Positions 9,626 through 21,550 of a DNA stretch of 64,000 nt are shown one piece after another. A program made the translations under genes and the position numbers. Each line of letters begins with the position of its first letter. The first letter of the stretch is position 1. The notes beneath the pieces were generated by a model. The model ran no database searches, had not been told where the DNA came from, and saw only the letters and a program-made list of their open reading frames with translations. The DNA is taken from assembly GCA_033807695.1 (NCBI GenBank), contig CM066304.1:3410001-3474000 (forward strand), read 5' to 3'. The DNA comes from Daedaleopsis sinensis (lineage: Eukaryota; Basidiomycota; Agaricomycetes; Polyporales; Polyporaceae).

Positions 9626-10982
9626 ATGGCCCCGTCCACACAGAGCGCACTCTTGGTCCCGGAGCCGAAGCAGCCCTGGAAGCTCGTCACGGATTGGCCT
9701 GTCCTCACCCCAGGCCCGCAGGACGTGCTCATCAAGATCATGTCCGCCGCCCTCAACCCCGCCGACTGGGCTGTCCAGAAGTTGGCGCCTCCATTTATTA
9801 CGGAGTACCCCTTCATCGGCGGCATGGACGGCGCTGGCGTCGTCGAGGAGGTCGGAGCTGAAGTGACGAACGTCGCGAAAGGCGACAGAGTGTGAGCGTC
9901 GCGGTTATCCTACTGCGGTTGTCTACATGTGCTAACAGTGCTCAACCAGTCTCTTCCCGGGAGGGTTTGCCCTCCGCCAGGCTACCTTCAAGCACTACAA
10001 CGTCGTGCCCGCGGTTAATGTCGCGAAGGTAGGGGTTCGTTGACGCCATACGCCTCGGGCTGGACACTGACACTGCGGCCGGCGTGCAGATTCCGGACAA
10101 CCTCTCTTTCGACCAGGCGGCGTCCGTCCCGCTCGGGCTCAACACTGTCCTCACCGGGATCTGGAGCCACCACCCCACGGCAAACTCCGTCGACCTCGCC
10201 GCACCCTGGGAGGAAGGCGGCCTCACGAAGTACGTTGGCCAGGCAGCACTCGTGGTCGGAGGCTCGTCCTCTGTCGGACAGTACGGTAGGTCCCTCAGCC
10301 GCTGAGCGCCGAGCTCCATCTCTCCCTCTCTTTCCGTCTCTGACCCAGGCCGCACCGCAGCCATCCAAGTAGCGAAGCTGCAGGGCTTCTCGCCCATCAT
10401 CGCGACGTCCTCCCTGAAGCACACGGACTTCCTCAAGTCCCTCGGCGCGACGCACGTCGTCGACCGTTCGCTCCCGTCCGAGACCATCCTCGCCGCGCTC
10501 CCGGAGCTCACGGGCGGGCAGCCGATCGTGTATGCGTACAACACCGTAGGGCGCGACGAGGCCGCGCACCACCTCGCGTACGACGCACTCGCCCCTGGGG
10601 GCGCGCTCGTCGTCACCGACCCGCGCACTGTGACGGTCCTGGACGCGAAGATCGCGCGCGACAAGGAGGCCGGGCTCGCCCCGAAGAAGATCGCGAAGCC
10701 GTTTGCGGCCCTCGGGCTGCCCGGAAACCAGGCTCTCGGCGTGGAGGTGTACAAGAGGCTGACAGAGTGGCTCCGCACGGGCATCATCGTGGTGAGCACC
10801 CTCGACTGGAACCTACGCTCTATGGGCGAGACATGAGCTGACGGTGCGCTTGCGCGGACCAGCCGAACAGGATCGAGGTCCTCCCTGGGGGCCTGACGGC
10901 GGTTCCAGCGGGGTGCGACCGCATTGGAAGCGGCCAAGTCAGCGGGGTCAAGTTGATTGTCCGTCCACAGGAGACCGCCTAA
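9626..10982 (+). CDS. Zinc-independent MDR oxidoreductase (enoyl/quinone reductase-like), copy 1
   Basis: Medium-chain dehydrogenase/reductase of the quinone/trans-enoyl reductase type, a cytosolic NADPH-dependent enzyme. Five exons were placed: 9626-9891, 9950-10,028, 10,090-10,285, 10,349-10,791 and 10,863-10,982; all junctions keep phase. The GroES-like half shows DVLIKIMSAALNPADW and PFIGGMDGAGVVEEVGAEV. The nucleotide-binding half shows ALVVGGSSSVGQYGRTAAIQ. The C-terminus ends VSGVKLIVRP. No structural-zinc cysteine loop is seen. About 367 residues, normal for the family, which includes enzymes of polyketide or detoxification pathways; the substrate cannot be told. A near-copy lies inverted at 38,262-39,617. 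The start at 9626 follows 'tcgca' and matches the copy. Confidence 0.88.
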
Positions 10983-11630
10983 ACTGTGTGCAGACGTGTT
11001 TTGAATTCACAGTCTGCAGGCATGATGGGCACGTGCGGCTTTCATACACTGTGATGTGACATAAACTCTCTCGCGATAGCCATACAATAGGGCTGTGAAA
11101 CTGTATTCCTTCTATCACTCTTCATCACTGAATGCAACAGCGAAGGATCGTACCAAGTCTCTCGCGCCGAAGGTGAAGATTTGAAGGTATGTAATCCCTG
11201 GCCCCAAACTCCCTCAAGTGCTATTTCCCGCAAACACGGATGATCCCCGTCAGAACTTCGAGCGCCTGGCACGCCAATTGAGGCTGAGACGAGTTGTCAT
11301 TCAAGCATCCATGTCAATGAGCCTCACAATCCATAAAGTGATAACGGTCTACTATCCAGAACGCTGGTTACCGCGGTCAGCTTCCACTGAGCTCTAAGAC
11401 TGCCCCACTGGCAGCATAGTACACCGTTTCAGTCTACTACTAGTACTTAGACCGTACGTATCGGAGCCAGGCTGACGACACGGATAACCCACGCGCTCAA
11501 TGTTGTGCCTCAGACTCTACACCCGGTGATGAGCATCATGTAGTTCTGCGCTGGTATTCGATACGTCTAGCAGTTCTTTACGGTACATAGATCTTAGAGT
11601 TCGCGCGTACTGTAATTACGTTAGAGTTAC
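10983..11630. repeat. 3' flank of reductase, conserved in the inverted copy
   Basis: No gene. The sequence matches the reverse complement of 37,614-38,261 almost base for base. Identity ends abruptly at 11,630 (after 'ttagagttac'), which marks the edge of the 9.6 kb block. Confidence 0.75.
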
Positions 11631-12628
11631 CGATTAGGAAACCTAGACGCTGACGAGTTTCTTTCGGTCCGCTTAGTCTAGCTCTCATATTTGTACCACC
11701 TTCATCAGCAAAAAGGTACACGAGGAGATCATGAATGATCTCCTATGGTCTCTCTTATATGCCTCTATGTACTTCGCCGTTGACTTATTAAGGCGGTCAT
11801 ATACGAGCTGGCGAATCGTGTGTGATCTGGCTCCAGGGGGGAGGTGATCAGGTACGGTATACCTAGAATGGGTCGAAGGAGAGAGGTCATCAGATACGGT
11901 CATTCGAGTTCGTACAGAAGGGAGGAGACGATAGCACCTGACAAGGGCTGATCAGGTCATATATGCTCACGCGCGCAGACAGATGGGGCTTGTACCAGTG
12001 TATGATCGTATGGAAATATTCTGAGGTTCAGAAAACCCCAGGCGCCAAAAGTAGGGATGCACAGCTGATTATTTGTAACGAACGAGACACAATATACATA
12101 CAGCGAACACGAGCATACATATCTGGCAGAGGGAATTGGAACATGGGCCAGGGAGCAGATGGACATAGCAACGGAGCAGCTTGAGGGGTCCCCTAGAACG
12201 TGCAGGCAGTTGACGCGGTGTTGACCTGCCACGACTGCGAGAGCAAGAAGGCGCGGCAGCAGTTACCATAGAGGGTCCATATGAGTCCCGGACGCGCAGG
12301 AGAGAGAAAGAAGCGTTCACTTTGCAAGGGGGAGGGTAGGGCGAGAACATGGACAAGGACGCGTGCGAAAGCGACAGCAAGTGCGACAACGAGGACGAGT
12401 GCTTCGTGCACGATTGCGAGTGCTGCGGGTGCGAGGGCGACTGCGGGTGCGTGTGCGGGTGCACCGAGGGCCATGGGCTTCGTACCAAGTGAGTAAGAGG
12501 GGGTTGGGAAGAGCAGTACAGTGCACATATACGATACATCACACTGAAACGAAGTGCATGTACGATTAGTTTGGGTAAATGACGAGTGAGATAATTGAAA
12601 TCTGACCTCGGGTAGTGTTCCATGCCAA

Positions 12629-14692
12629 TCAGTCAGTGGCGGTCGCTACGGGGTGGTCGTCGCTGATGACAGCCATGGGCTCGGGAACATCTGGAAGCGC
12701 ATCAGCGTCATCAACGTTCTCGCGGGGTGGACCTTCCTCTTCGACACGAGGCTCCGGGTCGGGGGCATTGGTTTGTCGCCGGCGAGCCTGGTCGTCCTCA
12801 TCGTCGCGTCCACCGCCATAAACGTAATGGAAGTAGGCCCCGGGGGCGTCATCGAGCTCGTTCGGGCCGTTCATAAGGTGGCCAAATGTACTTTCAGGGT
12901 CGTCTTCCGGGTTGATGTCGGGATGGGCACCTGTAGTACCATAAACATCGCTACATGTGAGGCGGGACGATGTGTCAGCAGGGAACATTTCACGACTGAA
13001 TGAGACGCACTGGGTATAGTCGGCGATCAGTTTGCGCATATACTGGGGGTTGCGCAGGCATGCAGAGAAGAGCAAGCGTTCCATGGCGGGGTAGCTAAAC
13101 TTGCCGTCGATGTCCCTCCAGGTACCCTGGGCACTCCAGGCGTGACGAACCTAAAGGAGAATATCGTGAATTCTCGCAACGAGCATCACATAGCACGTGA
13201 GTGCTTTACCAGAAGAGCGACGTAAACGATGCTGTGGATCGTCACGGTGGTGATGCCGTACTTCTGCGCAATAGACGGCTGTCCTTTGCCGCTCTTGTGG
13301 TAGTTCTCGATAGCGGATTCTGGGCCTGTATACAGGAGCTTGTACCCCTGTTGCACAACTGTAGCGCGAGGATGAGCCATGATGAATAAAATGGGCTTAC
13401 CCTGCGGACGTCGTCGCCATACAGGAGACCAGCGAGGGTGTCTTGCTTCGTGTACATGTCTAGGTCCCACAAATATGAGGGGAGATCGGCTGCAAGCGGG
13501 GCTATCACCCCATCCTTGAGTTTCTGGGTCATGCTAAGGGAGTGTCAACGTGACTCATGAACCGACGCGCAAAAACGTACGTATGTGGGTCGTCGTCGAA
13601 CTCAGAGATCCACTGCGGCGGGATGAGACGCCGCGCCATAGTGGTGTTCCTGTAGCCACGGTGTTGCTTCTCGCTAAGTTTGTACTTCGAATTCGGGATA
13701 TTGCATGCGCGGAGGAAATTGTTGTTATACTCCATGCGGAGTATATCGTCACTCCGTGTCTTGCTCAGGGTGGTTGTGAGCTATGGAGGTGTGATGTTAG
13801 CGGATGTGGCTGAGGAGGGGATGGACTACATACAAATCTGCTGAGGAGTTTGACGCCGTCGTGATGGCCATGAAGATGCTTGATATGAGTCGCGAAGCCC
13901 GGGAAGTCGTTCATGATGACTTCCCACATGGTTCTATCCTCCATGGCGGTGTCGTACTTGCTCGATTTCCTGAGCAGGTGTTAGCATATGAATGTGAAGG
14001 GGTTTGGAGGGTGCACTCACGCCCATGGCTGTTTATCGAGAGCTATCTTATTATACTTGATGCCTGTGCGGAGGACACGTTCGAATCGGGTGAAGTGACT
14101 CATCTTGCGAGCCATTTGACGGCAGGCCTGATAGACTGGCTCGTAGTGGTTCTCCACTCGAGTGGGCTTGCTAGAGTGTACGCATACAGTCAGCTATCAG
14201 CGCATACAAGGACTCGGATGCGAAAACATACCTGGCCTTGCCATCGAGCAAGTTGATGATATCAAGCCACTCTTCGAGCGAAATCTCATCGGCCTGAACA
14301 GGGGATGTCTCGCGCGAGAAGGTTCCGGGGGTAGGAGGGGTCGAGGAGCGTGAAGGAGACGAAGATCGGGCCTTCTTGGCTGGAGGTGGTGTTGGAGATC
14401 GTTGCTCGGGCTCGGGGCTCTCTACAAGGGCACGCCTCTTGTGGGCTGCATGCGAGGAGGCAGACAAAGTGTGCTTACTCTGAACAGACACCTCAGGGTC
14501 GTCCGCATATTCAATGGAAGGGGCCCGTGCAGGTGGAGGCTTGGCAAGGACTGGGGGCTTGGACGGGGCCTTCGGTTTTCCTGTTGATGAGAGAGATGAC
14601 GGTGGTTGCTTAGATGCAGCTGATTTGGAAGTGGCTTTCGCCGCAGATTTGAGCTTGAATTTCGTCTGGGTGACACCGGGGAATGGGTTCAT
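12629..14692 (-). CDS. Uncharacterised protein, divergent partner of the Plavaka transposase
   Basis: At least seven exons on the minus strand: 14,692-14,232, 14,170-14,021, 13,969-13,834, 13,780-13,581, 13,533-13,401, from about 13,348, and from about 13,151 to 12,629. They splice into roughly 580 residues. The N-terminus is Lys/Ser/Pro-rich and probably nuclear (AHKRRALVESPEPE, PPAKKARSSSPSRS). The middle is well folded in character (KMSHFTRFERVLRTGIKYNK, MWEVIMNDFPGFATHIKHLH, LSEKQHRGYRNT). A later part reads AIENYHKSGKGQPSIAQKYG, TVTIHSIVYVALLVRHAW and FSYPAMERLLFSAC. The tail is acidic. The layout loosely recalls DUF6532-type proteins of Agaricomycetes, but that is tentative. No lesion was seen, so it looks expressed or recently active. 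Its place next to the transposase suggests cargo or an accessory function of the element. Confidence 0.6.
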
Positions 14693-15369
14693 GATTATGT
14701 GAGGGAGGGGAGGAGGTGCGTTGTGGTGGTGGTAGAAGGTCAAGTTGCGAGGGAAGAGTGAGTGGGGGCATCTCAGCTTTTGTACCCCACGACATCGATG
14801 GGGTGGAGCAAGGGAATCGATTATTCGGTCCCACTCAGCGGAGGGAGGAGGAGACTCAGCCTGTCGGAGGACGCAACAACGGTCACATGATCTGTAACCG
14901 TCACGATCCCTATCGGGAAGGCTGTGGTCACACGGGAAGGTAACGCTCAGGGAGAGACAGGTGTAACGCTATCTCTGTTCGCAGAACGCTAAGGTACTCT
15001 CTACAAACTCAAACTGAGGCTCTTCTTATATGAATACGACATGGTCTGTGCGCAAGATACATCAGAGACCGGAGACGCTGAACTTGCCACAACTGTGGCA
15101 ACCCCATTAAGGTAATAGTCCAGTGCCAGGCGCTACATGATCGTTGCACCGTCGACGTCCATTCACCATTATCAACCCCACGGAGAACGACATCGCTGTG
15201 CGACACACCCATGCGTGTCTGTCACACGGACATCAATGCGCTCGGAGTCACCGTACATCTTCTTGTTAGCCTGATCTACGCCCTACTACACACAAGTTCC
15301 GCCAACCGACCCACGTTCTCTCTCTTCCTACCCTCTCTGTTCCTCTCCAATCCACTTTCCACGTCTCCT
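14693..15369. promoter_or_regulatory. Divergent promoter region between the two genes of the block
   Basis: About 680 bp separate the two start codons. The part before 15,370 is pyrimidine-rich ('ctctctcttcctaccctctc'), as is usual for leaders of strongly transcribed fungal genes. No other feature seen. Confidence 0.4.
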
Positions 15370-18300
15370 ATGGCCTTCCGCTGTGACGCTCCGGGATGCA
15401 AGGCTACCAGCGACACGACACGCGGCCTGAACGTGCACTATGCGTCATGCAAGTTTCGAGATGGCGCTCTCGATGACGCTTTCAGGAAAAGGCCGGGAGT
15501 TGAGGATGTTGACACGGACAAAACTCGTCGCAAACGAGGCCGGACAAGCGGAACGGGGAGCACAGACTCTGGGCAGGTGTGTGATGCATATGTATGATCA
15601 TCTGTTCGCATGTTGATATATACATTAGGCTGCGATGCTCTCCGCCATCGAGTGCCAGCAGGCACTCTCACCGCTGCAAGCTCCCCCAGTCCATGAACAC
15701 CCTCCTGCCCCTCCTTCTCCTCCCCCTGCTGCAATAACCCGCGCCGGCCGCCGCATTCGAGTACCTAAGATATGGGATGACTACGTCCCCTCCGGGAAGA
15801 CAAAAAGGGATCTTCCCTCGCAACTAGCGTCAGTGTTCCCTTCCCCACCCCCCGAACCTGCGCCTCCACCTCCAGATGAGCCCAATGATGAAGATATGGA
15901 AGGGTCACAAAGCAATGGTGAGGACGAGTGGGTGACCGCCCCCGATGGCTTCGGGGTGTTTCGCCAGTACACCGGTCGGCTACCACAGCGAGACCCTGAT
16001 ACCGCACGGGCTGGTGACACGCTGCTTGCTGCCCCAGGACTGGGTGAGGTGGCGGTCAAGGAGGATCTGGGGGAGAGGAGACTGCCGCAAGAGAAGTATA
16101 CGAGTATCGCCTGGATGACGCGCTCCCTCGCCATCGAGGTTGAGGAGCCGGACCAACCTGAGCTCTCGACATCGCACCCATCAAGCGACCCTCATCACGG
16201 ACCATTCGACAATGTCTCACAGTTTCGTCTTACAGATCACTATTACGGACGTTCGGACACGCACTCACGCGACGACTTCGACGACATCCTTGAGGTCATC
16301 CGTTCGGAAGGCTTTGACCCAAAAGATCTCAAGGGTTTCAGCGCACGCAAAGCCGAACATGTGCTCGATACATACCGCCCAGTTGACGGGGTGTTTTCTG
16401 GTGAAGACGGCTGGGTCAAAGGCACGGTCAATGTCCCTCTTCCGAAGACGTTTGTCAAGCACAAGAACGAGTCCGAAGCGCCTGTCTATCCTGTTGACGG
16501 CATTGTTCACCGACGCCTCACGGACCTAATCGTTAGTGTTGTCTCCGACCCCTGCTCACGCTTCAAGGACAAATATCATTGGATTGGCCATCACCTATAT
16601 TGGGATCCTTCGAACACAGCTTCCCATCTCCCCATCCCCAAATCTGCACCCACTCCGTCTGCCTCACGCCCATCCACTCGTTCTGCAAAGCCCCCATTGT
16701 CCCCCACAGATTCGTCTCAGCCACCGGAACCCATACGCGTTTACACAGACTGTTACAACTCCGATGCGCAGCTCGCCGAAGAAGCGAAACTTCGCAAGAT
16801 GGCGCGTATCGAAGGTGACGCGCTGACCGTCGAGTACGTTCTTCAACCCCTCCTCTTCTGGTCCGATGCCACGGCCCTCTCGAGCTTCGGTACCGCATCA
16901 CTATGGCCAGTATATCTCTACTTCGGCAACCTTTCAAAGTACATACGTGGTCGACCCACCGAGTTCGCAGCCCAACATGTAGCGTACATACCTGCGGTGA
17001 GTACCTACATCCTTATATGTCATGTTCAAAGCTCAAACCTACATACATACGTAGCTAGGGGACGCGTTTAAGGAGTTCTACAAGGGAAAATATGGCAAGT
17101 CTCCGACCGAAGATGTGCGCCGCTTCTGCAAAAGGGAACTTTTCACCCAAATCTGGCTGCTTCTGCTCGACGACGACTTTATCAAGGCATACGAACAGGG
17201 CATATTGCTCACATGCGGCGATGGTGTGGTCCGCCGCGTCTTCCCCCGCATATTTACATACTCCGCAGATTATCCGGAAAAGTAAGTAGTGCAGCACGCA
17301 TTATTCTTCATCATACATTAAATATTGAGTATGTTGGCCAGGGTACTTGCGCTCGGGCTCCGGCAGCTTGCAAAGTGTCCTTGTCCCAGATGCTATACAA
17401 CTCGCAAGCAAATCCCTGCATCCGGAACCAAGGCAGACGACCGGCGCCGAGCCAAAAAGCGTCAAGACACTCCGTGGTTGCAAGCCGACATTCTGCGCGC
17501 GCGTAAATATGTGTTCGCCGGCCACTCCATATCAAGCAAGCGTGTCACAAACCTCCTCAATTCGTACTCACTCACCCCACTACAGGTATATCTCTATCCA
17601 CTGACTCAAGTCTGTGTACTAAACCAGTGTTCGAACACGACAGAGCGCTTTCTCACAGCGCCTGTCCCCCTTTGGCGTAAACTGCTATGAGCTGTTTGCC
17701 CCCGACTTGATGCACGAGTTCGAACTCGGCGTCTGGAAGGGAGTGTTCGCTCATCTCATGCGCATACTCGCTGAGCAAGGCCCTGACAAGGTTGGAGAAT
17801 ACAACCGCCGGTATGATGTGCCCACTCGTCGATGATCCACTAGATATGCTAATTGTATCCCCTCCAGCATGCGCGCAATGCCAACCTTCGGCCGCGACCG
17901 TATTAGACGCTTCTGGAATGACGTCTCCGCCCAGAAGAGACTCGCTGCTCGCGACTACGAGGCCTTTCTCATGGTTCGTCTGTGATTATGCGACCGGTGC
18001 TCATTGGCTAACACTCCTTATTGACATATTAGACCATCATGCCTGCATACGAAGGGCTCTTACCCATCGAGGACGGCGATAACGTTGCCGATCTCCTATT
18101 TGAGCTCGCCAACTTCCATGCCCTTGCAAAGCTCCGCCTCCAGACCACACTCACAATTGACACGCTCAAGTCCGCCACAAAACACCTTTACGATGTCATG
18201 CGGAAGTTTGACCGTGAGACGTGTTCACAATATGATACGCATGAGACCCCGAACGAGATCGACTCCCGAACACGTCGTGAACACAAGAAGGCACAGGCGC

Positions 18301-20084
18301 GTGCTGAACAACCCCAGGGCCACGAAGAACCACCTCCCGCAAGTGCAGCCGCGAAGGACGTCACCTTCTCGGTAACGAGCACGTACAAATATCATTGTCT
18401 TGGTGATTACGCCGAGTACATCGAGCGATCTGGCCCTACCGATAACTATACAACACAAGTGGTAGATATCTCTAACTTGTGATGTTGTGATCCACATGAG
18501 CTAATGTCTGTACTACAGGGCGAACTCGAACATCGACATTCCAAGAGGTGGTATGCGCGAACCAACCGCATCCACTTCGAGTTCCAGATCGCGCAAAAGC
18601 AGCGACGCCGCACAATTCTCGAAGGGTTACGACGTCGCGACCCTTCATTCACTCCTCGATGGGAACAGAAGCTTGAGAAGGCAAACGCGAAGCGCGACCT
18701 CTCAGAGGCGATCGATCGTGGTCTTGGCCATGCTACCAACCGTCGCCAGGGTGATACCATCACGCCCGTCTCCCCAACAGTGCACTACGAGGTCTCGACA
18801 TCTCAGCGCGCCCCGGTCAACCTGTACGGTCTCCTCGAGGACCATCGAGGTGATCCAGCCCTTGAAGTAGGTTCCCTGCAGTGTCCCATATTTCTATAAC
18901 TAACTGTTCTTCTGCAGGGCTTCATGCCGCGCCTGCGTGAACACTTATTGAGCCGCTTGTTGCCAGGTCTCAATCCGACCGACTTCACAGACGAACATCA
19001 CGATGGACTGTATATCTACGATGACAGACTTCTGCGCCATAAGGTTCTCAGAGTCAATTACACTACCTACGACATGCGTCGCGACCAGGATTCGATCAAT
19101 CCACGGACACACCCCGACATCATGCTATTAGCGAACGACCCCGACTCAGACCCCGCCTCTCATCCTTACTGGTACGCCCGTATTATCGACCTATTCCATG
19201 CCCAAGTCCGATATACCGGTCCCGGATCCGATTGCGGGATGTGGAAGTGGCAACGTGTCGAGTTTGCATGGGTCCGTTGGCTAACCTTCGACAAGAAGTA
19301 CAACTCTGGTTTCGCTCACCGCCGGCTCCCGCGTGTCCGATTCCTTGACTCATACGACGCGAACGAAGACTTCGCGTTTGGCTTCATCAACCCTGACGAC
19401 ATCGTTCGCGCCACGTACCTCATGCCGGCCTTCGTCCTTGGGCGCACTGATGAATACCTCGGACCTTCAAGACTTGCTCGTCGCATGGGCTCCAGTGATG
19501 ACGACGACGATTACTCCGCATTTTATGTTTGCATGTCAGTGGGACTCATATCATTCATAGCAGACTGCCGTCTCACAACCATATATTACAGGTGGATTGA
19601 TCGGGATATGTACATGAGGTATCACGGTGGTGGCATCGGCCACCGCGGCATCGGTGTCTCGCTGCAGACATCTCGGGGTCAGGGTGCTCGCATCACCCGT
19701 CGTCGTTCCCAAAAAACCGCCAGGATGGAGAGGAAACAGGCGGCGGAAGGCGACGACACGGACTCGACTGTCGAAGACTGGCACCCGGGCAATCTTGACG
19801 ATGAAGGTAGCGAGGACTCGGACGGCGGCGACCGCCATCGGGGGCCTAGTTCTGATGAAGAGGATAAGTACATAGAGCCGGTAGACGAGGCCGATGAGGG
19901 TGACATCGCCGCGGATGGACCGGAGCGGTTCGATCTGGATGACGGTGATGTTGAGGGGGAGGAGAGGGAGGGAGAGGGAGAGGGGCTGGGCACCGGCGGT
20001 CAGCACTGGGGGATCGGTTCACCGGACTCGGACGATGAGTATGTTGACCCTGTGTACGCATTGGAAGGCTATAGTCAGCTTTGA
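15370..20084 (+). CDS. Plavaka-type transposase
   Basis: Ten exons in consistent phase: 15,370-15,576; 15,629-16,996; 17,055-17,281; 17,342-17,585; 17,644-17,810; 17,868-17,973; 18,033-18,461; 18,519-18,866; 18,918-19,534; 19,592-20,084. The product is about 1,400 residues. Domains in order: N-terminal Cys/His finger (CDAPGCKATSDTTRGLNVHY); a Pro-rich linker; the family core (PEPIRVYTDCYNSDA, LLFWSDATALSSFGTASLWP, YLYFGNLSKYIRGRPTEFAA); a Cys pair CPCPRC after YSADYPEKVL; LFAPDLMHEFELGVWK; GRDRIRRFWNDVS; and the C-terminal NYTTYDMRRDQDSINPRTHP, AFGFINP, WIDRDMYMRYHGGGIGH block. The tail is highly acidic. These strings are characteristic of Plavaka transposases, abundant in Agaricomycetes. No stop or frameshift was found, so the enzyme may be functional. 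Confidence 0.88.
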
Positions 20085-20399
20085 GTTCGCTCATAGCTTG
20101 ATACGTGCTACACGAGCCGTCCTCCTCACTGCTGAGGCTCGCGATCCCAACTAGAAGCCCACCCGGGGCGGATTGCTACTCACGCCGGTAAACCCGGACT
20201 ATATGCCGCTGACAGGTACTATGATCTGGCCGCATATGACTGCCACTCATGTGAGGTCAGGGGAAGACCATGGCAGAACAGTCATGGCCAACTCGATAAT
20301 CTCTTTCTGGCCAGATAGATACCTGATTAGACGTCCGTCTGGTCAGAGAAGCATGACCATACACGGCCACCTCCATCGGGCTCTATCACGCCTGACCGG

Positions 20400-20720
20400 C
20401 GTGTGTACATTTCGCTGATGTTCTCGTCCGCAATACAGTACATCTTGCTCGCTCTCGCTCTCGCTCTCGTTATCGTTCGCTCTACTTCTGACTCCCGACT
20501 CCCGACTCCCGACTTTCGACTACCGACTCTCGCTCTACGACTCACACACACGACAGGCTGGCACCGACCTCCGAGTCCGCCCGTGACACGTTCCTTTCCT
20601 CAACCTCACTCTCACCACACATGTACACATCCCCACCTCTCTGACTCCCCTTGTGAGCACCTCGCCGGATCTTCGCACCTTCGACCGACGCACGCACTGC
20701 CACCCGGAGCTGAGGTCACT
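20400..20720. repeat. Dispersed repeat, right-hand partner of 2268-2710
   Basis: The stretch about 20,570-20,720 aligns with 2560-2710 in the same orientation ('ccacctctctgact', 'gagcacct', 'accttcgaccga'). Before it are short tandem words: '(gctctc)n' at about 20,450 and '(cgactccc)n' at about 20,498. No gene between 20,085 and 21,550. Confidence 0.5.
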
Positions 20721-21200
20721 ATTGTATAGTACTACACACACTCTTTGGCCTGAGACCGTCGATCTCCACACCTTGGACGCGTCGAAGTCACACGACGCGT
20801 CCCTTAAGCGATACGCAGCGTACGAGCCTTCTCATACTTAGGTGTGTAGAACGCGGTCTTTACCGCTCGTCCGCGATGTCTCACCTCAGGGAACCTGGTA
20901 TCGACGCGCCGAACCCGCCAGCCAATCCCTCTCGTCGTACAGCACAGCCGCTCCCCTGACATACGATCGTCTTATTATAGAACGGTCTCTGGCAGTCTCT
21001 GGAGGTCTCTGGCCAGAGAATGTGTGGACGGCTCCGATCCAGGGACTTCAACGTCATCCAAATCAGGTGAGTTGCCCATCATAAGTGTCTTGTTAGGCCC
21101 AGGTCAGCTGCTGAGCGCTGAGCTGGGGCCGGTGAAGCGTTATTTACCTGAAACTACCGTAGTGGAGCACGGATCTCGCGATCAACTTGACATGCCACCT

Positions 21201-21252
21201 GGTCTCGTACCCAGACGTACGAGTATGAACCCTCACGTCTGGGTACGAGACC
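21201..21252. repeat. Perfect 18-bp inverted repeat (hairpin) beside the duplication breakpoint
   Basis: 'ggtctcgtacccagacgt' at 21,201-21,218 is followed, after a 16-base spacer, by its exact reverse complement at 21,235-21,252. It ends 18 bp before 21,271, where homology to the other arm resumes. The hairpin is absent from that arm. Confidence 0.85.
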
Positions 21253-21457
21253 AATGCCACCGACATCCGGCAATGCGGACTTATTCCAGCCCACTCTCCC
21301 GAGCTCTCCCGGCTCGCTTCAAACGCGACCTGTATGAGCCTGTATGTCTCAACGTTCGCGTTTCGGGACATGATGGTCTGCCATAATCTCTGAAAACCTT
21401 CCCGGTGTTGATCAATGTTACACTGGATAACTAACACACATCGTCACTGCCTGAGAT

Positions 21458-21465
21458 CATAAAAG
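21458..21465 (+). promoter_or_regulatory. TATA-like box of Cys-rich gene copy 2
   Basis: CATAAAAG lies 86 bp before the ATG and is identical in the inverted copy. The outer copy at 41,003 has 'ttataag' at the same place. Upstream words such as 'tctgaaaac' and 'gtgttagttatcc' (in either orientation) recur before the intact copies. Confidence 0.5.
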
Positions 21466-21550
21466 ACGAGTCGTCGATGAGCAACCGACATTCGTCAACT
21501 TCTCCCCACCTCAATATCCCTCGACCTCTCCCAACCTCTCGCTGCCCATC

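Larger units (their letters stand above)
8200..11630 (+). repeat. Inverted duplication, left arm, outer part
   Basis: Matches the reverse complement of 37,614 to about 41,200: Cys-rich copy, spacer, reductase, 3' flank. Similarity is patchy at the outer end and near-perfect from about 11,050 to 11,630. Confidence 0.75.
11631..21270. mobile_element. 9.6 kb block carrying a Plavaka transposase, absent from the other arm
   Basis: In the inverted copy the sequence runs straight from the equivalent of 11,630 to the equivalent of 21,271 (junction at 37,614, one shared C). The block holds a multi-exon Plavaka-type transposase (+) and a divergent gene (-), plus repeat DNA at both edges. I found no terminal inverted repeats and no target duplication at these exact edges. 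The edge sequence at 11,598-11,690 also resembles 2268-2385 across the breakpoint. The true transposon ends may therefore lie elsewhere, and the difference may be a deletion in the other arm. From 11,631 to 12,628 no confident gene was seen, only a low-complexity GCN/GGT-rich stretch near 12,360-12,480. Confidence 0.6.

Noticed and set aside
12880..12935. HPD in the divergent gene as an HxD iron site of a TET/JBP dioxygenase, which some basidiomycete transposons carry
   Set aside because: It lies in an acidic, low-complexity tail, and no second His/Arg motif or double-stranded beta-helix pattern is visible.
11631..21270. Terminal inverted repeats or target duplication at the block edges
   Set aside because: I compared the edge sequences by eye and found neither; only one shared C at the junction.
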